From contig CM072148.1 of assembly GCA_036850595.1 (NCBI GenBank), positions 3,504,100 through 3,568,099 of the forward strand: 64,000 nucleotides of DNA. Reading direction: 5' to 3'. Position numbers and translations under genes: made by a program. The notes under the pieces were generated by a model. It was given only the letters and a program-made list of their open reading frames with translations, did no database searches and was not told where the DNA came from. Source of the DNA: Rhyacichthys aspro (lineage: Eukaryota > Chordata > Actinopteri > Gobiiformes > Rhyacichthyidae). Positions 24,949-35,495 of this stretch are shown piece by piece (the first letter of the stretch is position 1; each line of letters opens with the position of its first letter).

Positions 24949-25440
24949 TGTATTACAGCCGCGGAACTTTCACAAACGGAGCCAAACGGAGGGAGCGCAG
25001 CGGAAAGGGGGAAGCCTGGGTTCGGGAGACGCCGGTGGAGGGGTAGAGCTACAGTCCCCCGCGGCTTTCATCCTCTCGCCGAGCTTTTCCCTTCTCCTTC
25101 TCCTTCTCCTTCTTCTTCTCGTCGTCCTCGGTGCTCGCTGTGGACGTGTTTTCGGAGGAGCAGCTGCGGCTCGGCGCTCAGGCTGTACCCTCCTCCGCGC
25201 TCTGACGCTTCGGTGTCACTTCTGCTGCGCCGTGCCATTCACTTCTTTGTCGGTACGCGCGTGAGTGAGTGAGTGTGTGTGTGTGTGTGTGAATGTGTGT
25301 GTGTGTGACATAAAGCCGCAACTTCAAACCTTTCCCAGCATGTGACCAAACAGTCCGGGTAGGAGCGCTTTTTATTTCCAGGGAGAAACACGGCCCCACG
25401 CTGGCGGCAAGAGGGAACTGCACGAGCTCGGAGCGCGTCC
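24949..25440 (-). promoter_or_regulatory. mtnr1a: CpG-rich 5' UTR/promoter region of mtnr1a (copy A)
   Basis: Immediately upstream of the receptor ATG on the minus strand, base composition changes from AT-rich to GC- and CpG-rich for about 500 bp. Examples are the CGCCGGTGGAGG and GCGCGTCC areas. It also holds a CTT/CTC tract (25089-25120) and a GT microsatellite (25263-25307). CpG islands over first exons are usual for vertebrate promoters. I see no convincing TATA box, and the transcription start cannot be placed by eye. The plus-strand open frame through this area (24733-25272) is an antisense by-product of the GC content. Confidence 0.6.
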
Positions 25441-26076
25441 TACTTTTCTCTTCTTTTTTTTTTTTCTAAGTAGCGCGCTTCATTCATGGCTTTGCTTTAC
25501 TGTAGATGCCCATTCATTATTATTTGCACGGATCATTCACGTTTTCAAGCTCGTTCAGTAAAACACCAACACGTGAAAGGAAACGCTTAAAGAGAACATG
25601 GGATTATTTTAATGCAATAAAAGAGTCAGGAAAAGTTTGTCTCTCCAGTGTGTGACATTTAAACTCATTTAACTATTTGTAATACTTTAAATAGAGGATC
25701 ATTGTATGTCTGCGTTAATACTTTATCCATTCTACTGAACTCTAACGACTAGAAAGTGACTTTATTTCTTGCATTTTTAAGTCACATTTGGATCCTCGTT
25801 TGTATTAATCTTGAACTATCATTTTTCTCAGTTTTTTTCTCTGCTGGTGACGTCTGCTTTTTAATGTTTTCCCTCCAAAGATTCCACCAAAGACACTCAG
25901 TGGACCACAGTTCACTGGAAAAAAAGCATAAGTTGTTATTATGACATAAAGATATGTATAATAATAATAATATAATAAATGATTCAAGACCTTAAAAACC
26001 TGGAATAAACTTGACCAATCATGGAAAAGTCATAGAAAGTGATAATATTGCAATTTAATAGTATACATTTAGGTAT
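25441..26076. other. Upstream flank of mtnr1a, no feature seen (copy A)
   Basis: AT-rich sequence between the CpG-rich promoter region and the R element. Copy B counterpart is 56878-57519 with several small indels. Confidence 0.45.
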
Positions 26077-26489
26077 TAAACAGACTGTACCTGATCTTTT
26101 TTTTTTTTTCTAAAATGGTTTAAACCCAAATAGTTTATTGTAAAGTCAATAATTTGTGGAAAAAACAGTCTTTATGATCCATCTACTGTTATTCTAAAGG
26201 ATTGTAATAGATGAGAACCTCTATTCAGGAACAGAAAACCTTGGAGCGCTCCCATTGGTCGACGCTTGTCACATGACGTTCCAGGAAGTTTAATAGCTGC
26301 AGATAAAGTGTATTTTCAGCTGAATATGTCTTTTAACAGAGAAACAGCTGAAAAAAAGAAAAGCATCAACAGAGAAAAGGGAGGCAACGTAAAACACAGA
26401 TAAATACTGTCAATTCAATCACGTAATGTTTAACGAGGAGGAGATAAGCTAAGCTAACGCTAAACTCTAAACTTCAGTTTGGTCAAATG
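26077..26489. repeat. R element with promoter-like motifs (copy A)
   Basis: A 413-bp segment also found at 57520-57932, in slightly shorter form at 60495-60882, and truncated at 29066-29151. All are in the same orientation. Its centre has the palindrome GGAGCGCTCC, then CCATTGG (inverted CCAAT), GTCACATGAC (26268-26277, an M-box/E-box-like palindrome) and CAGGAAG (ETS-like) within about 50 bp. The origin is unknown: no inverted ends, and no SINE or LINE signature. Confidence 0.85.
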
Positions 26490-29065
26490 GATTTTATGTA
26501 TTTATTTGATATGTTTTTAATACTTGGCTTTATATTGTATTATATTTCTATTTAGAAATGAGATTGTTGAATATAAAGAGTGCCTTTGACACAATGGGAT
26601 TGATATTTAAATGAATAAATCGTGTGGCTTTGTTAGTTAATGATGCAAAACAATGAATGACTCTGTCTCAGCTTCATGAACTGTTCAATGACAGTTTGTC
26701 TCAATAAAAGTATTGATCTATACTTCTTCTTCTTCTTAAGTAAACAGTTCGATGTGGATGAATTTGGAGGTAACTTCGATGTGTGTTTAAAATATCACCA
26801 CTCATCAAGACACTGGAAATAAATCTACATTTTATTAATTACACCACATTACTGTCAATCCCAGGATCATTAATAACACAAAATAAATATCACTTTGATC
26901 TCCATCCAGTTTTCTCAAAGCTCATCTTCTTGTGTCATTTTTACAGAACATTACTGATGCATTATAGAAACTCTTAAAATACTGGAAACTTTCAGAAGCT
27001 CTATTATAACGATGCTGTGTAATAAATGCAGAGACCAGGTACAAACAGGTGTGTCTCTTAATAACAGCAGATAGAAGCCACAGTTCCTTGGATAAAACGA
27101 CCTTGTGATTCCAATCAGGTCAGAGCAGTTTCCTTCAGGTGGTTCACACTTTCATCGATCAAATATTCATCTCATCTTATTAAACGCTTTCCACAGTGGC
27201 CCTTCAAGGTGGTTCTGTGCAACAAACCAGGTTTATGATCCCAGAAAACATACGGTTTAGGAAACTCCAACTTCCAGAACAGAGCTCTTCAATAACGTCC
27301 AGATAAATAATACATTAACCTCTTGATAATGCAGGCTGTGGTGCCATTTTAGGACATTTTATCATTCTTTAATGTTGTTTAATGTAAGTGGTACAAATAT
27401 GTAAGCCTTCTTTTCTGTCTTTACCAACTTAAAGAATGGTTTTCTCCGGTTCTAGCAGCTATTTATCTTCCTCGAGAGGAGTCTGGTGGCTTTAGGGAAG
27501 TTGTGTCGTGTGAAGATATTTTTGTAAAACTCTTGGGAAAATACTTCTGGACGTAGCAATAGTCCATAAATGTCTTGCTCTTGTCTTGATTGTGGTACAC
27601 TCAGTTTTTAGTCTCAGATTGCACTGATCCAACACTAACACTACACAGCATTATGTCTTTATTGATGTTTTTATGTTGAAATTGCAGGCAGTGTTGGCTT
27701 CACGTAATTCAATTCATCAAACTGTGCTTTATTTAATGTAATCTACATTTAATGCATTAGTTTCATGTCAGTCTTGAGCAGTTCACTGAATACGTTTCCT
27801 TCTCACGTTTTACTGAAGAGGAAGATAAACGGGAATGTTTCTCAATTTGCAACGATTCATGTTGAATCAGTTTAATTCTGCTGAGAACAAAAGAGGGTTT
27901 AACAGCATCATCTGATCAAGAACAACATCTGAAACTTAATTAACATCGGAATTAATTGCTTATGATTGAATGGGGAAGGTATGTTTCTCTTGAACTGATA
28001 TTCAACCCAGAGGAGTATTGAATGGTTTGGATAATGAAGCTAAAATGTGTGCATTGGAACCAGAACATTGTGGAAAACAGATAACAGTTGAATGTTTTCA
28101 AACTCGTCTCAGTTTTCCGTGACAATATTTGTGATTGTGAGTGATTACTTGAGACTTCCAGTACGTGCTCCTCTTTGCTGCCCATGATTCATAGATCTCC
28201 CTGCTGCGTATAATCATCATCATCATCATCGTGAGCAGCCGGGCTCTTATTTAATGGATTATTGAAGGCTTTATGAATCAGTCATTCCAGCGGCGAAGCA
28301 GCACGGAGCACGTAGCCAACCCTCGACGAGGATCTGCAGGGGATACCGTGTTTTGTTTGCGCTTTTAACGTCAGCTTTGTGTAAAAATGTCATTTTAAGA
28401 GAAAAAAACACAGACAACACCGAATTCCTTTTGAACTGTCTGCCAAAGAACAACACTGTAGTCATGCATTATGTAGAACAACCACAAACAAAAATGATTT
28501 TATTTATGAACACCTGCAATTTTAATAATAAACAACCTCAATGGAATATGCAGCAGTATTTTGAAGTAAAATATAATTTGGAGACAATATTAATTCATGT
28601 TAATATCCAGCTCCAGCAACTTGTTATTGTCTTTACGTGACTGGAAATCTTCATCTGTAAAAGTCAACTGCAAAATAAATACAACGAGAAAAGAAGTCTC
28701 TTCAGGAAAAAAAGCAATAATGCACATAATAAAAAATCTACTTGAACTACACCTTCATATATTTACTATTCTCAGCTGATGAATTTGTTGATGAGTTTTA
28801 AAAATGAGTTTAACAATCCACCATTTTGGTCATGACCCTGACAACCTCAAGACTCCTCCTTTAATTTAATAAGACCACATTATGTTATTGAACATTATTG
28901 CACAATTAGTTTGGTGCATTCTTAACTTATTCACTGTTGTTTATTGACATTTTTTGTTTTGTTCTGTTTAGTTTTTTTTCTATATGTTTTCTATTTATGT
29001 TAATTGCTAGTCTTGTCACCAGCCAGTATTACAAAAATACAATATTACATATATATATATGGACT
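26490..29065. other. Upstream flank of mtnr1a, no gene seen (copy A)
   Basis: AT-rich sequence with no recognised exon. A short ATC/TCA microsatellite lies at about 28212-28230. A CpG-richer patch at about 28280-28380 (GCGGCGAAGCAGCACGGAGC) is unchanged in copy B. Copy B counterpart is 57933-60494. Confidence 0.4.
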
Positions 29066-29151
29066 TAAACAGACTGTACCAGATATTTTTTTTCTTCTAG
29101 GTTTAAATCACAAAAAGTTTAGTATAAAAAACAGTCTTTATGATCCATCTA
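29066..29151. repeat. R-prime element truncated by the assembly gap (copy A)
   Basis: The first 86 bp of a second R element, 3 kb from the first. It shows the same ~25-bp internal deletion, after GTTTAAATC, as the full R-prime at 60495-60882. Sequence stops at the N run, before the motif cluster. Confidence 0.88.
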
Positions 29152-29251
29152 NNNNNNNNNNNNNNNNNNNNNNNNNNNNNNNNNNNNNNNNNNNNNNNNN
29201 NNNNNNNNNNNNNNNNNNNNNNNNNNNNNNNNNNNNNNNNNNNNNNNNNNN
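29152..29251. other. Assembly gap of exactly 100 N
   Basis: A run of exactly 100 N interrupts the sequence. A round 100 is commonly used for scaffold gaps of unknown size, so the true distance is not known. The left contig ends inside the R-prime element, right after TGATCCATCTA. The right contig opens with single-copy sequence about 95 bp before a 23-bp minisatellite. Both flanks are repetitive, which is where assemblers commonly break. Confidence 0.98.
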
Positions 29252-29345
29252 TACTGTATAAATGAACGGAGTACTGTCTGTGGACGGTCACATGGAGCCG
29301 GCTCAAACGGCCCATTCTGCCCCTGATCCACCAGGTTAGGGCTTC

Positions 29346-30130
29346 AGGAAGTACACCAGAGATACAAGGAGGAAGTACCCAGAGATACAAGGAGGAAGTA
29401 CCCAGAGATACAAGAAGGAAGTACCCAGAGAAACAAGGAGGAAGTACACCAGAGAAACAAGGAGGAAGTACCCAGAGATACAAGGAGGAAGTACCCAGAG
29501 AAACAAGGAGGAAGTACCCAGAGATACAAGGAGGAAGTACCCAGAGATACAAGGAGGAAGTACCCCAGAGATACAAGGAGGAAGTACCCAGAGAAACAAG
29601 GAGGAAGTACCCAGAGAAACAAGGAGGAAGTACCCAGAGAAACAAGGAGGAAGTACCCAGAGAAACAAGGAGGAAGTACCCAGAGAAACAAGGAGGAAGT
29701 ACCCAGAGAAACAAGGAGGAAGTACACCAGAGAAACAAGGAGGAAGTACCCAGAGATACAAGGAGGAAGTACACCAGAGAAACAAGGAGGAAGTACCCAG
29801 AGATACAAGGAGGAAGTACACCAGAGAAACAAGGAGGAAGTACCCAGAGAAACAAGGAGGAAGTACCCCAGATACAAGGAGGAAGTACCCCAGAGATACA
29901 AGGAGGAAGTACCCAGAGATACAAGGAGGAAGTACCCAGAGATACAAGGAGGAAGTACCCCAGAGATACAAGGAGGAAGTACCCAGAGAAACAAGGAGGA
30001 AGTACCCAGAGAAACAAGGAGGAAGTACCCAGAGAAACAAGGAGGAAGTACCCAGAGAAACAAGGAGGAAGTACCCAGAGAAACAAGGAGGAAGTACCCA
30101 GAGATACAAGGAGGAAGTACCAACAGAGAA
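29346..30130. repeat. 23-bp minisatellite beside the assembly gap
   Basis: About 34 units of AAGGAGGAAGTACCCAGAG plus AAAC or ATAC. Occasional units are 24 bp (extra C, ACCCCAGAG) or carry ACACCAGAG. It is single-copy in the window. Since 23 is not a multiple of 3 and the minus strand of the unit has no stop in any frame, all three minus-strand frames stay open (up to 362 codons counting the N run). These are artefacts. Confidence 0.96.
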
Positions 30131-32403
30131 AAACTGTAATAATATTTTGTAGTAGAAATAATCTGTGAAAAATGAGCTCTAAACACATCAAGAAGACTTT
30201 ATTATTAAGGATTTTAACAGAAGAGAAAGTGAGGAAAATCAGGGATCACACTGGTCTGACATTGGTTTGATGTCAATTCTGACTTTAATTTGGCCAGTTT
30301 TATGTAAAATAAAAACAGAAAAGGTTGCTGTAGTTGGGGAGAAGAGTGGGGGTCCGGGAGAGAAAGGACATTTTGGGTAATGCAGCTTAAATTATAGTTC
30401 TACAAATCAGGAAAAACTCACAAATGAAACCATTTCAAAACATTTTTTTCGCTCTGGCTCAATACATTAAAACATTTCCTATCGTTTCAAATGACAAAAA
30501 GATTTATAGTAGTGAAATATGTAAAGTAAATACAACATAAAATCCAAAGACTAAACTATTTTTTAGTAATTCATCTATAAACTATAAACAATTACAACCC
30601 AGCAGCTCGGTTTATTTCCCAGGACCACGACCACGCAGGCGCGCACGTGAATTACAGAGTGGCTTGGATTCCCATTTGCAATTACCAGGCAGCTTGATAC
30701 TGTCAGAAGATTGGACTGATCCCATTTATGTCATTTAGGTCCCTTGAAAGCAGCTCTTTAATGAGAAGCTACTGCCACTCATTATGGAACGAGCACACTC
30801 ATCAGGCTTCAAGGTTACTCAGGTCACGCCACAATAAAAAGGTTTAGCTACAGCAGGATCTGGAACGGTTCTGCCTCAAATTAAAATGTGGAGAACATTA
30901 ATCATGCATATGTCATCAATTATTACACATCTGTTTTAATGGGCTGAACAGAGAGGGCCTGTGGTGTGTTCAGGGTCCGGAGATGATCCAGGTCCAGGTG
31001 ACGATGTCTGAATTTCGGTACCTGTATGTTTTGTAGGAGACTGTTAAACTAAATGTGACACACCAGTCCAAACTATGTTGTCATTACTGTTTAATCAAAA
31101 TAAAACTCTTTACATCTGCACATCTGGACATCGCCAAGATCCTGTTTTTCAGTGGATTGTTTTAATTCAAAGCGACTAAAATCTACATCTGGTATTTGAA
31201 TAACTGGTATTTTAGCCAAAGAGCAGGGTAGTTCTGGGACAGGCCTTTGGCAGCAGGTGATGTTATGGATTCCTCTAAAGGCGTCCTCCAAAGGAAGGAT
31301 CCCTGATTGAGACTCACTTATTCAAACAAACAATGTTAAATGAAATACGAAGAATGTCTACCTAACTTTCCATTGTATACTATACACACTGCACCTTTAA
31401 CACTACACACAAGTCACATTTCATGGATCTTACTGTTATATTGTTATTGAAAAGCCTGGAAACAAGCACATATGGCTCAATTTAAACATGAGCTGATGTA
31501 CTTCTGGTGAATGACATGCCTTTACAGTATGTGGCACTTCTCTAGCTACTGGGAAATCAAACTGCTTTGCATCAAGCTTCCATCCACACTGTCATACATT
31601 TACTCTGTGATGGTAACCTACCCCTGTAGCCACAGCTGCCCTGGGGCAGATGGACAGAGCCGACCTCCGACCTCCGACCTCCACCAAACACACCACAACC
31701 ACAGCTCCAGGCTCTATCTCCTGAGCCACAACGCTCCAAATGCAGGTTTATGCATTAAATAAATCAATAAAGTTGATCTTAAAAACACTCATCGATGTTT
31801 TATGTGAAAAGTCTAAAAGTGAAGAAGTGAAATGGAGTAAATACGACTCACTGAATTTGATAACATCGTATTACGGAGAGCAGATGGGTTTCTCTGACTC
31901 GGACTGGCTTTAAAATGTGAAGTAAATGAAGTAAGAGACGCAGAGTAAATATTTATGCCTGCAGTTAGATTTATTTATAGCTATCTATTAATATACTTTA
32001 CAGTGGACGTGAGGCCACATGGTGGAAGTTTCCAGCTTATCACTCCTCACAGCTGAGTCTGAGACTTTGAGTCACTGCGAGTGTTTGCTCCAGTTCCTCA
32101 GGCTACGTCCACACTTAAATACCATTCACCTAAAAGTCAACAGTATACATTTCTTATTCTTTTTTTTTTTTTTTTTGCTACTTAATTTGGGCTCATCTGG
32201 TTTTGTTTTAGCGCTGTTAGCTCATTAAAGAGTTTGTAGACCTCCCATCAACTCAAATGCTACACTTGCTGCTCAGTACGAGGCTGCTGACAGACTAATG
32301 AAGTTAGCAGCTGGTGAACACAAGTCTTCATTCAATTATTAAACAGTTGGAGTGGGTCATTTTTACCCCCGGCTGCTCAGCCAAAACTAGGACGAATGAA
32401 ACT
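30131..32403. other. Single-copy segment between the two copies
   Basis: No supported gene. About 30610-30950 has the look of conserved non-coding DNA (balanced composition; TTCCCATTTGCAATTACC, TTAATCATGCATATGTCATC). About 31610-31740 resembles a common degenerate fish repeat. The duplicated block resumes at 32404. If the duplication is an assembly artefact, this segment should also occur immediately left of the window. Confidence 0.5.
31610..31740. repeat. Possible degenerate interspersed repeat
   Basis: The sequence GTAGCCACAGCTGCCCTGGG followed by GCAGATGGACAGAGCCGACC, and later CTATCTCCTGAGCCACAACG, resembles a sequence I recall as widely dispersed in teleost genomes. The boundaries and family cannot be fixed by eye. 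Confidence 0.3.
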
Positions 32404-33349
32404 TTAGCTCAATATTGAAACCGTTATGTTTTCTGAGCTTTGAAAAACCAGTCCTGGGTGAATCCTTTATCGACCTTTTCGTGACTCCGCTCGTCGAACT
32501 CCTCTGGTTGAACTCTCAGAGCGTCGGCCGTGTCCAGTACGCTTCAAACACTGACACATATCCCGACCAGTAATATAATCTGTAATGTGTTATGTAACAG
32601 CAATAATCCACTGTCCATTGTATATTTGTACATATTCTCAATGTTCCCACGGAAAAATGAGGTCGGCCTGGAGCTGAAGCATGTGTTGAACTTTATTACA
32701 TATGATTAGTTTGTGCAGTAGCTATTCCCATCATCCTCCCTTGACCCCAATTGACCTGAAAGAGCTCAATATAATCTTCTTATACCATAGTTGGGATTCT
32801 TTCAGTGTGTGTTTTTTTATGTCAACTTTTGACTGTTTTCAGAGTTGCATACCATCCAGTTATGAGCTTTGATCAAATGAGCCACTTTTGATTGCTGTGG
32901 TTAACGGCTTATCTTACCATTTTGCTCGGACTGTCACAGTAAGCGTTCAAGCATTGGACACAGTCTCGGACTTCCTATTGACTGCATCTCCTCTTCAAAG
33001 TCACATCAGAGGCAGCCAGAATGTCATATTTTCACTAATCCCTCATATTAAAGCCTGCTATCTTTTGTGGATCACTGCGGTTTTCTCATCGTGTGTCTTT
33101 TAACCTTCTATCACATCCCGTGCAACCATTCCCATCCTAATTACCCGTAATGACGACATGAGAAGTACGTGTTTACACTCGCGCAGGAAAACTGAATCTA
33201 CGAGTGGAAAAGAGGCTGGATGGGAAAAATGAATAAGCCTGATGTGTAAACACAAAGAGCAGCTGGAAGACACACATCAATCACACGCCTACGTTTGTCA
33301 TCATGAACCTCTTTGTCTGAGTCTAGACCCAGAATGTTTAGCTAAATAA

Positions 33350-34390
33350 GTCTAATTAGAGGTTTTAAAGGGACATTTTACTAAGAGGAATAATAAATGT
33401 TATTAAAAAAGTCTGGTGGAATAAGTGCCAAAGATATTCGAGTGTTTGGGAACAGAAATATCAACAAAGAAACAGCCTGTAATGTCACTTTTCACCACTA
33501 GATGGAGTCACGAGTTATGTCAGTGCTCTAAAAGCCTGCTCTAAACACAAGAAAAAGTAAAGGAACTTCCACTGATTCTATGAAGCTTTAAAGGTCTCTT
33601 TTTCTTAAATAGACAAATGCAAAAGTGTGGTTTTGATTTTAAATTTGCTCCATTTTGTTAAAGTATATCCTAAAAGAAATACAGAAAATACCCCCTTAAA
33701 TGCATCCAATTCAGAGGCTAATTTAAGCCCATTCTGAGATAACGTCAGGAACATGGTCATGGATTTATTTTTTATCTGTTTCCAGGATAGATATCAATTG
33801 AACGACAGCCTTTGAATGTCTTGTTGTATCACTCCACGCCACTAGATGGAGTCATGAGTTACTGCAGGACTCGACCTCAATGAGTCTAATTAGAGGTTTT
33901 AAAGGGACATTTTACTTAGAGGAATAATAAATATCATTAAAAAAGTCTGGTGGAATAAGTGCCAAAGATATTCGAGTGTTTGGGAACAGAAATATCAACA
34001 AAGAAACTGCCTGTAATGTCACTTTGCACCACTAGATGGAGTCACGAGTTACGTCAGTGCTCTAAAAGCCTGATCTAAACACAAGAAAAAGTAAAGGAAC
34101 TTCCACTGATTCTATGAGGCTTTAAATGTCTCTTTTTCTTAAATAGACAAATGCAAAAGTGTGGTTTTGATTTTAAATTTGGCTCCATTTTGTTAAAGTA
34201 TATCCTAAAAAAATACAGAAAATACTCCCTTAAATGCAATTCAGAGGCTAATTTAAGCCCATTCTGAGCAAGGTCAGGGCCTTTTTTTATTTTATTTTTT
34301 CTGTTTCCAGGGTAGATATCAATTGAACGACAGCCTTTGAATGTCTTGTTGTATCACTCCACGCCACTAGATGGAGTCATGAGTTACTGC
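33350..34390. repeat. ~535-bp tandem repeat, two units (copy B)
   Basis: Units start at 33350 and 33884 (period 534), the second being the same shorter terminal unit as in copy A. One unit fewer than copy A, so this is a copy-number difference between the two versions. Confidence 0.93.
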
Positions 34391-35187
34391 ATGAGTTACT
34401 ACTACTACTACTAAAAGCCTGATCTAAACACAAGAACAAACAGTAATTATGATAACACTGACACTGATACTAAACTAACCTCATTTGACTGGCTCTTGTT
34501 GTGCATTAGTGAAAGTTAAAGAATGAAAAGGAAGCGTGAACAGAGCAAATTCAATTCAAAAAATGATCCTTCTTTGTCGACGTTGATGTAAATCTGGACT
34601 GCCACACACACACTTTCCAGGCAGAGCGCTAATGTGGACAGAATGATTTAGCTAATGTGGAACTAATGGACACAGATGATAAACGAATGATCAATTACTC
34701 ACTGTAGATGTGATGATACTGTGTTTAAGCCACGTAGCGAGGCCTAATTGAATTACAAAAGACGTCCGGGACCGATTCTCATATTCTGCTTTGGCTACAC
34801 TTTTGACACGCAGCGCTGCAAACATTTTCCACTCTCAGCGGGAACGATGTTTAGATCCGAGAGCAACATCATCACTCTTTACCCGGAGGCTTTTATCTCC
34901 TCGAACGCATCTCTCCACAACAACTCATGTCACGGCAAGTTTGTGAGAACGGTTAACCACATCCGTTCAAGCGTAATGTTACTCTTGAACAATAGACAGT
35001 AGATCGAGTGGCTGATATTAACAGTTTTGTTTTCAGTTGGGTGTGTAGTTTGGGGATTTTTTGGTGACTTCACGCTTGAACAGAAATGCTCTTTTCTATA
35101 ACAAACCCAGAGGAAATTGGTTTGATAGTGATTTAACTTTTTAAACAAAATCAATTTAGTTCATAAATGCACCAAAACATGTAACAA

Positions 35188-35495
35188 GTAAAGGAACTTC
35201 CAATGATTCTATGAAGCTTTACAGGTCTCTTTTTCTTAAATAGACAAATGCAAAAGTGTTATTTTAAAGCTGAGGTTTTGATTTTAAATTTGGCTCCATT
35301 TTGTTAAAGTATATCCTAAAAAAAACCCAGAAAATACTCCCTTAAATGCAATTTAGAGGCTAATTTAAGCCCATTTTGAGATAACGTCAGGGACACAATC
35401 AAGGATTTATTTTTTATGTTTCCAGGATAGATATCAATTGAACGACGGCCTTTGAATGTCTTGTTGTATCACTCCACACCACTAGATGGAGTCAT
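35188..35495. repeat. Detached partial unit of the 535-bp repeat (copy B)
   Basis: Same 308-bp partial unit as 3381-3688, with a few substitutions. Confidence 0.88.

Larger units (their letters stand above)
1..29151. repeat. Copy A of a ~29-kb direct duplication
   Basis: This whole stretch recurs in the same orientation and order at 32404-60578. Base 1 aligns with 32404 and base 29151 with 60578. Every landmark (535-bp repeat, SINE, minisatellites, MITE, receptor exon) appears in both. The offset drifts from 32403 to about 31430 because of indels, mostly tandem-repeat length changes. Copy A alone has a third 535-bp unit, about 290 bp at 6857-7150 after the 45-bp array, and an extra ~69 bp in the MITE. 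Homology starts at the first base of the window, so the copy probably extends further left. It stops exactly at the assembly gap. This pattern fits either retained alternative haplotypes or a recent real duplication. Confidence 0.97.

Noticed and set aside
24733..25272. 179-codon plus-strand frame (200 codons in copy B)
   Set aside because: Antisense to the receptor exon and its CpG-rich upstream region. The C-terminal part changes with microsatellite and CTT-tract length between copies.
29336..30191. Three overlapping minus-strand frames of 257-362 codons
   Set aside because: All three frames of the same 23-bp array are open, and one runs through the N gap. This is a property of the repeat unit, not a gene.
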